The notes under the pieces were generated by a model, which saw only the letters and a list, made by a program, of their open reading frames with translations, searched no databases and was not told where the DNA came from. A stretch of 5,274 nucleotides of DNA from Thermoplasmata archaeon (lineage in GTDB: Archaea; Thermoplasmatota; Thermoplasmata; UBA184), in the NCBI GenBank assembly GCA_030042855.1, contig JASHYU010000118.1, positions 1 through 5,274 on the forward strand. The letters run 5' to 3'. The number at the start of each line of letters is the position of its first letter. Position 1 is the stretch's first letter. The position numbers were made by a program, and so were the translations under genes. Of the stretch, positions 1 through 4,970 are shown one piece after another.

Positions 1-105
1 TACGGACGCTTCGGGTGGGCCTACGATCCGGAGGGCAATCGGTTCGAGCTATGGGAGCCCCCGCGGCGCTACCGCTCGCCGGAAAAACACACTCCCATGG
101 AGTAG
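1..105 (+). CDS. VOC-family (glyoxalase/bleomycin-resistance fold) protein, C-terminal fragment
   Basis: The window opens inside this gene. Only the last 34 residues are visible, read in frame from position 1 to a TAG at 103-105. The stretch DPEGNRFELWEPP is the classic final beta-strand of a vicinal-oxygen-chelate domain: a D-P-[ED]-G-N turn followed by the F-E-L strand, whose Glu is usually the last metal ligand. The short charged tail after it (RRYRSPEKHTPME) is a normal disordered end. VOC proteins include glyoxalase I, extradiol dioxygenases, drug-binding resistance proteins and many uncharacterised small-molecule binders. Nothing visible says which this is. The fold call is firm; substrate, full length and start are unknown because the 5' end lies outside the window. 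Confidence 0.85.
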   Translation, partial: YGRFGWAYDPEGNRFELWEPPRRYRSPEKHTPME

Positions 106-471
106 CAGCGACCCCTCGTCCTCGAGTCGACCCGACGCGGGGCTCGGCTCCGTGACGGGGACGCGCCCGATCACGATCCGAGAGCGTTCGCGACCTCGGC
201 GACCTCGCCCCGATCGTCCGCGGATGGGCGGGTCGCTCGAGCGTTGCGCCGGAGATCCCCCGCGCGCCGTACTCCCCGACCGCGGTAGCGGGCTCGCCCC
301 TTGGGGCGGGAGGGCCGAGGATCGCGGAGACCCCCCGGCCTGGGCGGTGACCGCCGCACCGGAGCTCGTGCGGTCCCTCGCTCCGAACCTCTCCGCGGAG
401 GCGCTCTCGGAAAGGTCGGTGCCCGCGATCGAGCCACCGTGTGCGATGGGGGCCGCCCAGCCGTGGTCCGC
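106..471. other. Intergenic region without a convincing gene
   Basis: About 366 bp lie between the VOC stop and the stop of the convergent KaiC-like gene. I see no recognisable protein, tRNA or promoter. Two things were weighed. A plus-strand frame opens with GTG at 152 and runs to TGA at 542-544, overlapping the KaiC-like 3' end by 73 bp; its third positions are about 80% G/C, only slightly above local composition, and the first half is Arg/Pro-rich, so it is probably chance. On the minus strand, the KaiC-like frame stays open past its TAA with coding-like third positions for about 45 codons but has no start codon there. A GC hairpin at 293-310 is listed separately. Confidence 0.5.
293..310. 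repeat. GC hairpin with CUUG-type tetraloop
   Basis: CTCGCCC and GGGCGGG can pair around a CTTG loop, giving a stem of up to about seven pairs (one is a T-G wobble) closed by a CUUG tetraloop, a known stable RNA loop. It sits between two convergent genes, but no T-run follows on either strand, so it is not a standard intrinsic terminator. In DNA this GC-rich it could be chance. Confidence 0.3.
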
Positions 472-1287
472 TTACGCGGGTCCCGGAGGCGGAACGAACG
501 AAGCGTGCGGGAGCCCGGCCGCCGGGTCCGGGATCACGACGTGATTCGGGAACTGGGGGCGCACGCCCCGGACGAGCAGGCCGAAGTCGTCCCGGCGGAG
601 CGAGAACTGGGTGTCGGCCATGCGTCGGACCCCGGCGGCGCACCCGAGGCCCGGGCCGAGAATCCCGATGCCCAGATTCCCGAGGGTCCGGGTCCGCTTG
701 ACCCCGCGGTAGAACAGCTTCAGCGCGTCCTCGGTGCCCAGGAGCGTCTCGAACACCTCGAACGCGACGACCTCCAGGAACGGCCTCCCTCGCCCGCCCT
801 GGGCCGCCTTCTCTGCGGCGACCGCCTGCCCGATCGCACGCTGCTTCTCCTTGGGATCCCGACGGGGCCGAATCGGGTCGGCGTCCGGATTACCCACGGT
901 GACGACGTAGGAGAGACCCTGATCCTCCCCGACGTAGTCGAAGATGCGCACTCGGCTGTCGAAGCGTCGGCGGGTGAGGTACCGGGTCAACCGCGCCCGA
1001 AAATCGTGGGGCGAGTCCCGAGCCGGCAGGATCGCCACCATGCCCCGGGATTGGTACAGTGCGTTGAGGTACGCGGGGAAGAGCAGCAGGTCCAGGTCCT
1101 CGAGCCCCACGGACTCGTCGGTTTCGAACAGCGCCAAGCTGCCGCGTCGGAATCCGCCCCCCAGCAGTCGATCGAAGTCCGGTATGCCCGACGAGAACCG
1201 TCCCTCCGGGTCCGCGATGGGGTTCCAGCCGGTCGCTTCCGGACCGGTCCGCGGTGAGGGGCCCACGAGGAGACCATGCACGCTCAT
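472..1287 (-). CDS. KaiC/GvpD-like RecA-superfamily protein with degenerate Walker motifs
   Basis: A 271-residue, probably cytoplasmic protein. Residues 33-50 (SGIPDFDRLLGGGFRRGS) are the hallmark entry of KaiC, GvpD and RadA-type RecA domains, where SGIPGLDELLGGG-x-x-x-G leads into the P-loop. Here the P-loop position (about 52-66, ALFETDESVGLEDLD) lacks G-x4-G-K-[ST]: no Lys and no Ser/Thr sits where they should. The Walker B-like strand (170-184, FLEVVAFEVFETLLG) also lacks the usual hydrophobic-strand Asp. The tail (about 249-271) is Pro-rich. It is therefore likely a non-hydrolysing structural or regulatory paralogue; that is inference. The ATG at 1287 is chosen because the RecA homology begins shortly after it and because the in-frame extension to 1605 has many A/T-ending and rare codons (CTA, AGA, TCA), unlike the gene body. 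No Shine-Dalgarno is seen; AAACAC about 30 nt upstream is a weak box A candidate. Specific function unknown. Confidence 0.75.
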   Translation of the reverse strand: MSVHGLLVGPSPRTGPEATGWNPIADPEGRFSSGIPDFDRLLGGGFRRGSLALFETDESVGLEDLDLLLFPAYLNALYQSRGMVAILPARDSPHDFRARLTRYLTRRRFDSRVRIFDYVGEDQGLSYVVTVGNPDADPIRPRRDPKEKQRAIGQAVAAEKAAQGGRGRPFLEVVAFEVFETLLGTEDALKLFYRGVKRTRTLGNLGIGILGPGLGCAAGVRRMADTQFSLRRDDFGLLVRGVRPQFPNHVVIPDPAAGLPHASFVPPPGPA

Positions 1288-1654
1288 GGTTCTTAGAGTA
1301 CCGGCGGCGTCGAGCGTGTTTGCTGACGGTAGCGCGAGCGGATTTGCCGGTCCGGGCGGACCCGGATCCGGTGCTTCGATGCGGTCACCCGGTCGTGGGA
1401 CCGGTAGTCCCGGTCGTCGCCGTTCCGAGGTCTCGAACAGGAACCTGTCGACGGTCGGACTCCCGACGGGCCCCGATCCGTCGGCCGCGCAACGAACGAT
1501 CTCCTCGAACCTTCCCGGTACGTTCCGTGTTCTCAGCGGCACGGATCTCCAGGGGTCCGTGGTACTTTCCCCACCGTCTGAACGGAGCGACCGGGGGCCG
1601 TACAAGGACCGTTCGGGACCGGGTCGAGGCGACCCCAGTCCGCGGGCAGGGGCC
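1288..1654. other. Divergent intergenic region rich in short inverted repeats
   Basis: This spacer separates the KaiC-like gene (-) and the membrane-protein gene (+), so it must carry both promoters unless one is transcribed from farther away. Open frames cross it on both strands, but their third positions are not G/C-enriched and the products are Arg/Pro/Ser-rich, so I regard it as non-coding. It holds a cluster of short inverted repeats at 1349-1467 and a 9-bp direct repeat at 1388-1396 and 1409-1417, described separately, and ends at the box A of the membrane-protein gene. Confidence 0.55.
1349..1467. repeat. Cluster of short inverted repeats around a spaced 9-bp direct repeat
   Basis: Visible in order: GGTCCG-GG-CGGACC (1349-1362); the palindrome CCGGATCCGG (1362-1371); CCCGGTCGT at 1388-1396, repeated exactly at 1409-1417; GGGAC-CGGTA-GTCCC (1397-1411) lying between and partly over the two copies; ACAGG-AA-CCTGT (1437-1448); GTCGG-ACTC-CCGAC (1454-1467). 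The direct repeats start 21 bp apart, close to two helical turns. Placed between two divergent genes, this could be an operator array or a structured leader. Each element is short enough to occur by chance in GC-rich DNA. Confidence 0.35.
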
Positions 1655-1660
1655 TAAATA
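1655..1660 (+). promoter_or_regulatory. Archaeal-type box A (TATA box) for the membrane-protein gene
   Basis: TAAATA is the only clear AT-rich hexamer in this GC-rich spacer and lies about 31 nt, centre to start codon, before the ATG at 1689. Archaeal transcription usually begins about 25 nt after the box A centre, which would place the start near 1682-1685 and leave a leader of only a few bases. The absence of a Shine-Dalgarno before this ATG fits a leaderless or nearly leaderless mRNA. Confidence 0.55.
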
Positions 1661-1688
1661 CCCGTGCGACGACCCGGTTCGAATCCGC

Positions 1689-2171
1689 ATGCCCGTCTGG
1701 GACGACTTCTTCGAGGCCCAGGTGGGCGCTTCGGCCGCGCTCGCCGGACTCCTGTTCGTCGGGATCTCGATCAACATGCCCAAGATCGTCGCGGAACCGT
1801 CGCTGCCGGATCGCGCCCTGCAGGCGCTCACGCTCCTCGTCGCGATCCTCCTGATCTCGACCGTCCTCCTCGTTCCCGGGCAGGCGCAGGTGCTCCTCGG
1901 CTTCGAGGTGGTCGGGATCGGCGGTGCGGTCCTGGCCCTCGGCCTCCACCTGAGCACGCGCAGCCTGAAGTGGGTGAAGGAGCCCTATCGTCGGTGGCAC
2001 GTCGGCGAGACGGCCATCGTCGCGGTCGCGACGGCACTGTACCCCGTCGCCGGGATCGTGATGATCGTCGTGGGGACCGAGGGGAACTACCTGCTCGTTC
2101 CGGCGTTCCTGGTCTCGTTCGTGGTCGCGATTCTGGATTCGTGGGTCCTGCTCGTCGAGATCAACCGCTAG
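1689..2171 (+). CDS. Small polytopic membrane protein of unknown function
   Basis: A 160-residue, strongly hydrophobic protein with four to five predicted membrane spans at about residues 10-30, 43-64, 67-89, 104-129 and 134-158. Charged residues cluster in the loops, notably RSLKWVKEPYRRW around 91-103, which is likely cytoplasmic by the positive-inside rule. No signal peptide or catalytic motif is visible. The N-terminal part (FFEAQVGASAALAGLLFVG, then the loop with LPDRALQALTLL) resembles a family of small uncharacterised four-to-five-span proteins found in bacteria and archaea; I recall the pattern but cannot name a function. The ATG at 1689 is supported by the box A at 1655-1660 and by homology-like sequence starting at once; the longer open frame upstream is Arg-rich shadow. 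It ends in TAG, and the same frame stays open into the ATL gene 135 bp downstream, so the two may be co-transcribed. A CGGTTCGA motif (1675-1682) lies just before the start. Confidence 0.8.
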   Translation: MPVWDDFFEAQVGASAALAGLLFVGISINMPKIVAEPSLPDRALQALTLLVAILLISTVLLVPGQAQVLLGFEVVGIGGAVLALGLHLSTRSLKWVKEPYRRWHVGETAIVAVATALYPVAGIVMIVVGTEGNYLLVPAFLVSFVVAILDSWVLLVEINR

Positions 2172-2199
2172 AGGTCGGGCCGTGGTGTCGATCGCCCGT

Positions 2200-2217
2200 C
2201 GGTTCGAAGTCGAACCG
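2200..2217. promoter_or_regulatory. 18-bp interrupted palindrome, candidate operator
   Basis: CGGTTCGA and TCGAACCG form perfect 8-bp arms around an AG spacer, the geometry of a homodimeric regulator site. It lies 29 bp after the membrane-protein stop and about 90 bp before the annotated ATL start, in a spacer without another gene. The half-site CGGTTCGA also occurs at 1675-1682, between the box A and the start codon of the membrane-protein gene. No T-run follows, so a terminator role is less likely. Confidence 0.4.
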
Positions 2218-2306
2218 CGCCGGGAATCGCGGGAGCGACGCCCCTGAACGCGCGGCCGCGACGCCCCCGAAGGCCGCGTTCCCAAATCCTGGGGCGACTG
2301 CGGGCC

Positions 2307-2660
2307 GTGATCGCGCGCGTGCCCCGGGGGCGCGTGATCACGTACGGCGAGGTCGCCGCGGCCGCCGGGATTCCGCGCGGGGCGCGATTGACGGTCTGGG
2401 CCCTGCAACGGGCCGAGGGTCTCCCGTGGCATCGCGTCGTCGCGGCCGGGGGGCGCATCGCGCTGGGCGGGGACGACGGGCGCGAGCAGCGGCTCCGCCT
2501 CGAGCTCGAAGGGGTCACGTTCCGCCGGGATCGCGTGCGGATCGAGGTGCACGGATGGACCCCGCGGCCGCCCGCGGGACCGGGACGGCGCCGGCCCGTA
2601 CCGAGCGGAGACCTTCGGCCCCGCGTCGGTCAGTCCCGCGCCGATTGCTTCAGCTCGTAG
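2307..2660 (+). CDS. atl: Alkyltransferase-like protein (ATL), O6-alkylguanine-lesion sensor
   Basis: ATL proteins share the DNA-binding domain of O6-methylguanine-DNA methyltransferase, flip out the damaged base and flag it for nucleotide excision repair instead of removing the alkyl group. Here PRGRVITYGEVA (residues 6-17) carries the nucleotide-rotating Tyr at 13, GAR (25-27) supplies the arginine finger, and the active-site box reads PWHRVV (40-45) with Trp at 41 where methyltransferases have the acceptor Cys. Cys-to-Trp defines one ATL group, which includes E. coli and S. pombe Atl. GGRI (48-51) and the EGV segment (68-70) complete the domain. GTG at 2307 is the only standard start after the upstream TAG, but family homology (ILGRLRAVIARVP) seems to begin about nine codons earlier, so the true start may be a non-standard codon such as CTG 2289. 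Residues after about 86 are an Arg/Pro-rich tail beyond the usual length, overlapping the convergent VOC gene by 31 bp. Confidence 0.82.
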   Translation: MIARVPRGRVITYGEVAAAAGIPRGARLTVWALQRAEGLPWHRVVAAGGRIALGGDDGREQRLRLELEGVTFRRDRVRIEVHGWTPRPPAGPGRRRPVPSGDLRPRVGQSRADCFSS

Positions 2661-3382
2661 ATCTGGCCGTCCGGAGACCGAAAATGCGCCCAACCGCCGA
2701 AGGGCCGAGTTCGCATCTCGAGGATCGTCACGCCGCGCTCCTCGAGCTGACGGATCGCGGACCCCAGGTCAGCCACCTCGAGGCCCGGTACCGGACCCGT
2801 GCGGAAGTGGGCATGGTCCATGGAGCCGTTCCGTCGGAACGCCTCGACCGTGCTCCCGTCGGGGAGCGCGCACTCGATGAGGTCGGGCGTCGCCTCGACC
2901 GCCGGGAGGCCCAGCGCGTCACGGTAGAACGCGACGAACTCGTCGTACCGAGGGGTCGAGATCCCCATCCAGGAGATGCGGGCGATCCGCACGTCCCCCG
3001 TCGGAGGGCGGGGGCGAGGGCGGGTGGGGCGGTCCACGATCTCGAAGATGACCCCCTCGGGCCCCCGGAAGTGCTGCCACCGGTACCCTCCGGGCGACCC
3101 CCCCGGGGCGCGCGCGAGTTCGTACCCGCGGTTCCCGAGCTCGATTCGCGCCGCGTCGAAGTCGCCGACCTCGAACCCGACCACGGGGCCCGTCGTGAAA
3201 TGCGCGTGGTCTCGGTCCGATGTGTCGAAGACCTCCAGAGCGCCCCCGCCCGGAAAATCGAAGCGCGCGAATCCCGGACGTTCGGCCCCGAGCGGGAGCT
3301 CGAGCGTCGATCCGAAGAACGCTACCGTCTCCGCGAACGCCGGCGTTCGGGTCCCGAGCCAGCACAAGCCGCGAATCTCCAT
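2630..3382 (-). CDS. Tandem VOC-domain protein (glyoxalase/bleomycin-resistance fold)
   Basis: A 250-residue soluble protein built from two VOC domains, about residues 1-118 and 132-247, joined by an Arg/Pro linker (119-131). Each repeat shows the same landmarks: a first strand (GLCWLGTRT; RISWMGIST), an F-[FY] helix (AFFGSTLELP; AFYRDALGLP), a [AV]E[VA]F strand, the DHAHF motif (58-62; 189-193), a [FL]EV strand, and a closing F-[RG]-[GS]-P-[ED]-G strand ending in FEI or YEL. Candidate metal ligands are E50, H61, E114 and E180, H192, E243. The fourth ligand, usually His on the first strand, is Trp in both halves (W8, W138), so the metal site may be altered or lost. VOC proteins act as lyases, dioxygenases or drug-binding traps; the substrate is unknown. 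The ATG at 3382 begins the first strand directly. It lies 45 bp after the Lrp-like regulator on the same strand, probably in one operon, and its stop overlaps the convergent ATL gene. Confidence 0.85.
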   Translation of the reverse strand: MEIRGLCWLGTRTPAFAETVAFFGSTLELPLGAERPGFARFDFPGGGALEVFDTSDRDHAHFTTGPVVGFEVGDFDAARIELGNRGYELARAPGGSPGGYRWQHFRGPEGVIFEIVDRPTRPRPRPPTGDVRIARISWMGISTPRYDEFVAFYRDALGLPAVEATPDLIECALPDGSTVEAFRRNGSMDHAHFRTGPVPGLEVADLGSAIRQLEERGVTILEMRTRPFGGWAHFRSPDGQIYELKQSARD

Positions 3383-3427
3383 GGGACCCGACTTCGCCTC
3401 CCGGTTCGCCGCCGCGAGATCGACCCG

Positions 3428-4387
3428 TCACGCCCGCGCGGCGAGCCGGGCCCCCAGTTGCTCCTCCATCCACTGGGGGTACGTGGCCGAGGCCAGCCCG
3501 AACGTTCGGCGGACGTTGGCCACGCCGTCGAGCTCCAGCAGGCGACGGACGAGCCGCTCCAGCGCCGCCGGGCGATCGACCGGCACGAGCCCGGCGATCG
3601 TTCGGACCGATCGGGCCGGGTCGAGGCCGAGGCCATCCTCCGCCACCGGCATCCAGCCCCCGGTCTGCCGACGCACCTCGGCGGCCTCGGCGGCGGGGTC
3701 CGCCGATTCCTCGAGCGAGACCGTGAGCAGCGCGAGCGGCCACTCCTCGGAGTCGGGACTGTGGCTCCACCAGCAAGCGTGCGCATCCAAGAGGACGCTG
3801 AACCGGCGGGTCGCGGTCCGCGCGCTCGTCCTCGCCTCCGCCGCGAACCGGCCCAACGATCCGTCCGGGAATCTCCGGAACGCGGCGAGCAGGCGCCAGT
3901 CGAGCCGGGTGAGCGAGTCCGGTCCGGCGGGGATCCAGTACGGCGTCGGTCCCCGAACCTCGCCCGTGGGTGACAGGCGACGCACGAGCGAGGTCCGCCG
4001 GGCGGTCGCGGCCGGCGCGTCCGCGACGTAGTACACGTGGACCTTGCGCTCCTCTTCGTCGAGGAGGTCCCGCGCGAACACCATCCCGTCCGCAACCGCG
4101 AGGTCCCGGAAGAGTTGCTCGGATTCCCGGGGGGAGCGCACCGGCACGTCCGCCACGACGATCGCCGCTCCGAACAGGGACGGGTTAAGGGTGACCTCGC
4201 TCCCCCGAAGGAGGCCCTCCGCGCGCAGGTTCTTGAGGCGCAGGCGGACCCCCGCCTCGCTGAGCCCCACCGCCTCCGCGATCTGCCGCGCCGAGACGCG
4301 GGGATCGATGATCCGGCGCGAAGCCCAGAATCGGATCCGCCCGTCGGGCGAGAGATGGCGATAGATCTCGTAGTCAACCGCGTCCAC
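3428..4387 (-). CDS. Duplicated Lrp/AsnC-like winged-helix transcription regulator
   Basis: A 319-residue probable DNA-binding regulator with two similar halves. Residues 31-54 (VSARQIAEAVGLSEAGVRLR onward) are a clear AsnC-type helix-turn-helix, followed by the wing AEGLLRG (56-62) and the VTLNPSLFG transition typical of Lrp proteins. Residues 72-150 alternate strands and helices like a RAM/ACT ligand-binding fold. A second, weaker HTH-like segment starts with LTRLDWRLLAAFRRFPDGSL (159-178), and a second strand/helix domain fills 216-304, including LEELDGV-like LLELDGVANVRRT (283-295). Single-chain duplicated Lrp-like regulators are common in some archaea; they usually sense a small molecule. 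The second HTH has drifted and may serve dimer contacts. The start is GTG at 4387; no Shine-Dalgarno precedes it, and TTTT at 4421-4424 about 35 nt upstream is a possible weak box A. It precedes the tandem-VOC gene by 45 bp, suggesting an operon or local control of it. The ligand is unknown. Confidence 0.78.
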   Translation of the reverse strand: MDAVDYEIYRHLSPDGRIRFWASRRIIDPRVSARQIAEAVGLSEAGVRLRLKNLRAEGLLRGSEVTLNPSLFGAAIVVADVPVRSPRESEQLFRDLAVADGMVFARDLLDEEERKVHVYYVADAPAATARRTSLVRRLSPTGEVRGPTPYWIPAGPDSLTRLDWRLLAAFRRFPDGSLGRFAAEARTSARTATRRFSVLLDAHACWWSHSPDSEEWPLALLTVSLEESADPAAEAAEVRRQTGGWMPVAEDGLGLDPARSVRTIAGLVPVDRPAALERLVRRLLELDGVANVRRTFGLASATYPQWMEEQLGARLAARA

Positions 4388-4489
4388 GGGCTCGTTGTCG
4401 AGGGGACGGGGGCGGCTCGGAAAAGCCTGCGGGTGAGACGGTACGCCGGAGGCTCCCGCCAGGGTCGGGGGAGGCGCGCGTCGCCCTGC

Positions 4490-4825
4490 TCAGCGCCGCG
4501 GCGGTTGGCACGCCGGCAGCAGGGCGAGCGGAGCGCACGGGCCGGGGCGAGCGGTGACCCCGGCGTCCATTCGAAGGACCGGGATGGCGGCCCCGGGCAC
4601 TCCGGTCGCCCTCCCCTCGGCGAGCGCACGGGAACCCCCGGCCACTCGACCGTGGAGCCGCGCCCAGAACCCGGGTGCCCGGGAGGGGAACCCGATCGCC
4701 GGGATCGGGGAACGCCGCGCGGCGGCCGCCGCCTCGACGCAGATCGGCAGATCGAGGCCGGCGCTCGCCCGGATCTCGGCCAGTCGCGCGCTGAGCAATG
4801 CCGCTTCGGGTCCCATCGCCGCCAT
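4490..4825 (-). CDS. Small hypothetical protein, unrecognised
   Basis: A possible 111-residue protein, rich in Ala, Arg and Pro. Support: about 85% of third codon positions are G/C by hand count, above the local background; a GGAG motif (minus strand, 4835-4832) lies six bases before the ATG at 4825, one of few Shine-Dalgarno-like sites here; and without it this would be a 580-bp gap between co-directional genes. The N-terminal 35 residues look helical (ALLSARLAEIRASAG), then come short hydrophobic patches (IPAIGF, AAIPVL, LALLPA) and two or three Cys. There is no clear membrane span, signal peptide or known motif. A second ATG at 4816 is an alternative start. Second codon positions are also GC-rich, which weakens the case, so it may be chance. 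Overlapping minus-strand frames are Arg/Ser-rich shadows. Confidence 0.42.
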   Translation of the reverse strand: MAAMGPEAALLSARLAEIRASAGLDLPICVEAAAAARRSPIPAIGFPSRAPGFWARLHGRVAGGSRALAEGRATGVPGAAIPVLRMDAGVTARPGPCAPLALLPACQPPRR

Positions 4826-4831
4826 GGGGGT

Positions 4832-4835
4832 CTCC
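4832..4835 (-). promoter_or_regulatory. Shine-Dalgarno-like GGAG before the 111-aa ORF
   Basis: Read on the minus strand, GGAG is followed by six bases (ACCCCC) and then ATG at 4825. The spacing is normal for ribosome binding and favours this ATG over the one at 4816. It stands out because neighbouring starts show no such motif. Confidence 0.4.
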
Positions 4836-4910
4836 GGTCAAGGAGACGCGCCCGGCGACTCAAGCCTGCCGACGGGGGACCTGCGGGAACCCGTCCCCGG
4901 ACGCGCACCG

Positions 4911-4941
4911 GTCGAAAATCAGGAGGAAAACTGTCGAAATC
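4911..4941. repeat. AT-rich island with direct repeat; T-tracts on the minus strand
   Basis: GTCGAAAATC (4911-4920) and GTCGAAATC (4933-4941) are near-identical, with starts 22 bp apart, in the most AT-rich stretch of the window. Read on the minus strand it gives TTT, TTTT and TTTT tracts 30-60 nt after the TAA of the CNBD gene, which fits archaeal oligo-T termination. It could equally hold a box A (GATTTTCG) for the 111-aa ORF, leaving a leader of roughly 65-70 nt, or a regulator site. The sequence alone cannot decide. Confidence 0.4.
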
Positions 4942-4970
4942 GTACCCGGGGCCGGACCGTCGGTGCCCGC

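Noticed and set aside
152..544. Plus-strand 130-codon frame starting with GTG
   Set aside because: Third-position G/C (about 80%) is barely above background, the second positions are also GC-rich, the first third is Arg/Pro repeats, and it overlaps the KaiC-like 3' end. Weak rather than excluded.
1288..1605. N-terminal extension of the KaiC-like protein to 377 residues
   Set aside because: Third positions lose their G/C bias, rare codons appear, the extra sequence shows no domain, and the RecA homology starts only after the ATG at 1287.
1674..1688. GGTTCGAATCC, which looks like the T-arm of a tRNA
   Set aside because: The T-stem pairs only three of five bases, no D-arm or acceptor stem can be drawn upstream, and the stretch lies exactly between a box A and the ATG of a convincing gene.
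1664..3973. Plus-strand open frame of 769 codons
   Set aside because: It is Arg/Pro/Ala-rich low-information sequence running antisense to the VOC and Lrp-like genes and out of frame with the membrane-protein and ATL genes. It is a GC-rich shadow.
4388..4489. Possible terminator or extra gene between the 111-aa ORF and the regulator
   Set aside because: Only a lone TTTT (4421-4424) and scattered GC dyads are seen; there is no stem followed by a T-run and no start codon with coding bias.
4921..4926. Perfect plus-strand Shine-Dalgarno AGGAGG
   Set aside because: No ATG, GTG or TTG follows at a usable distance, and the plus-strand frame there runs antisense to the CNBD gene.
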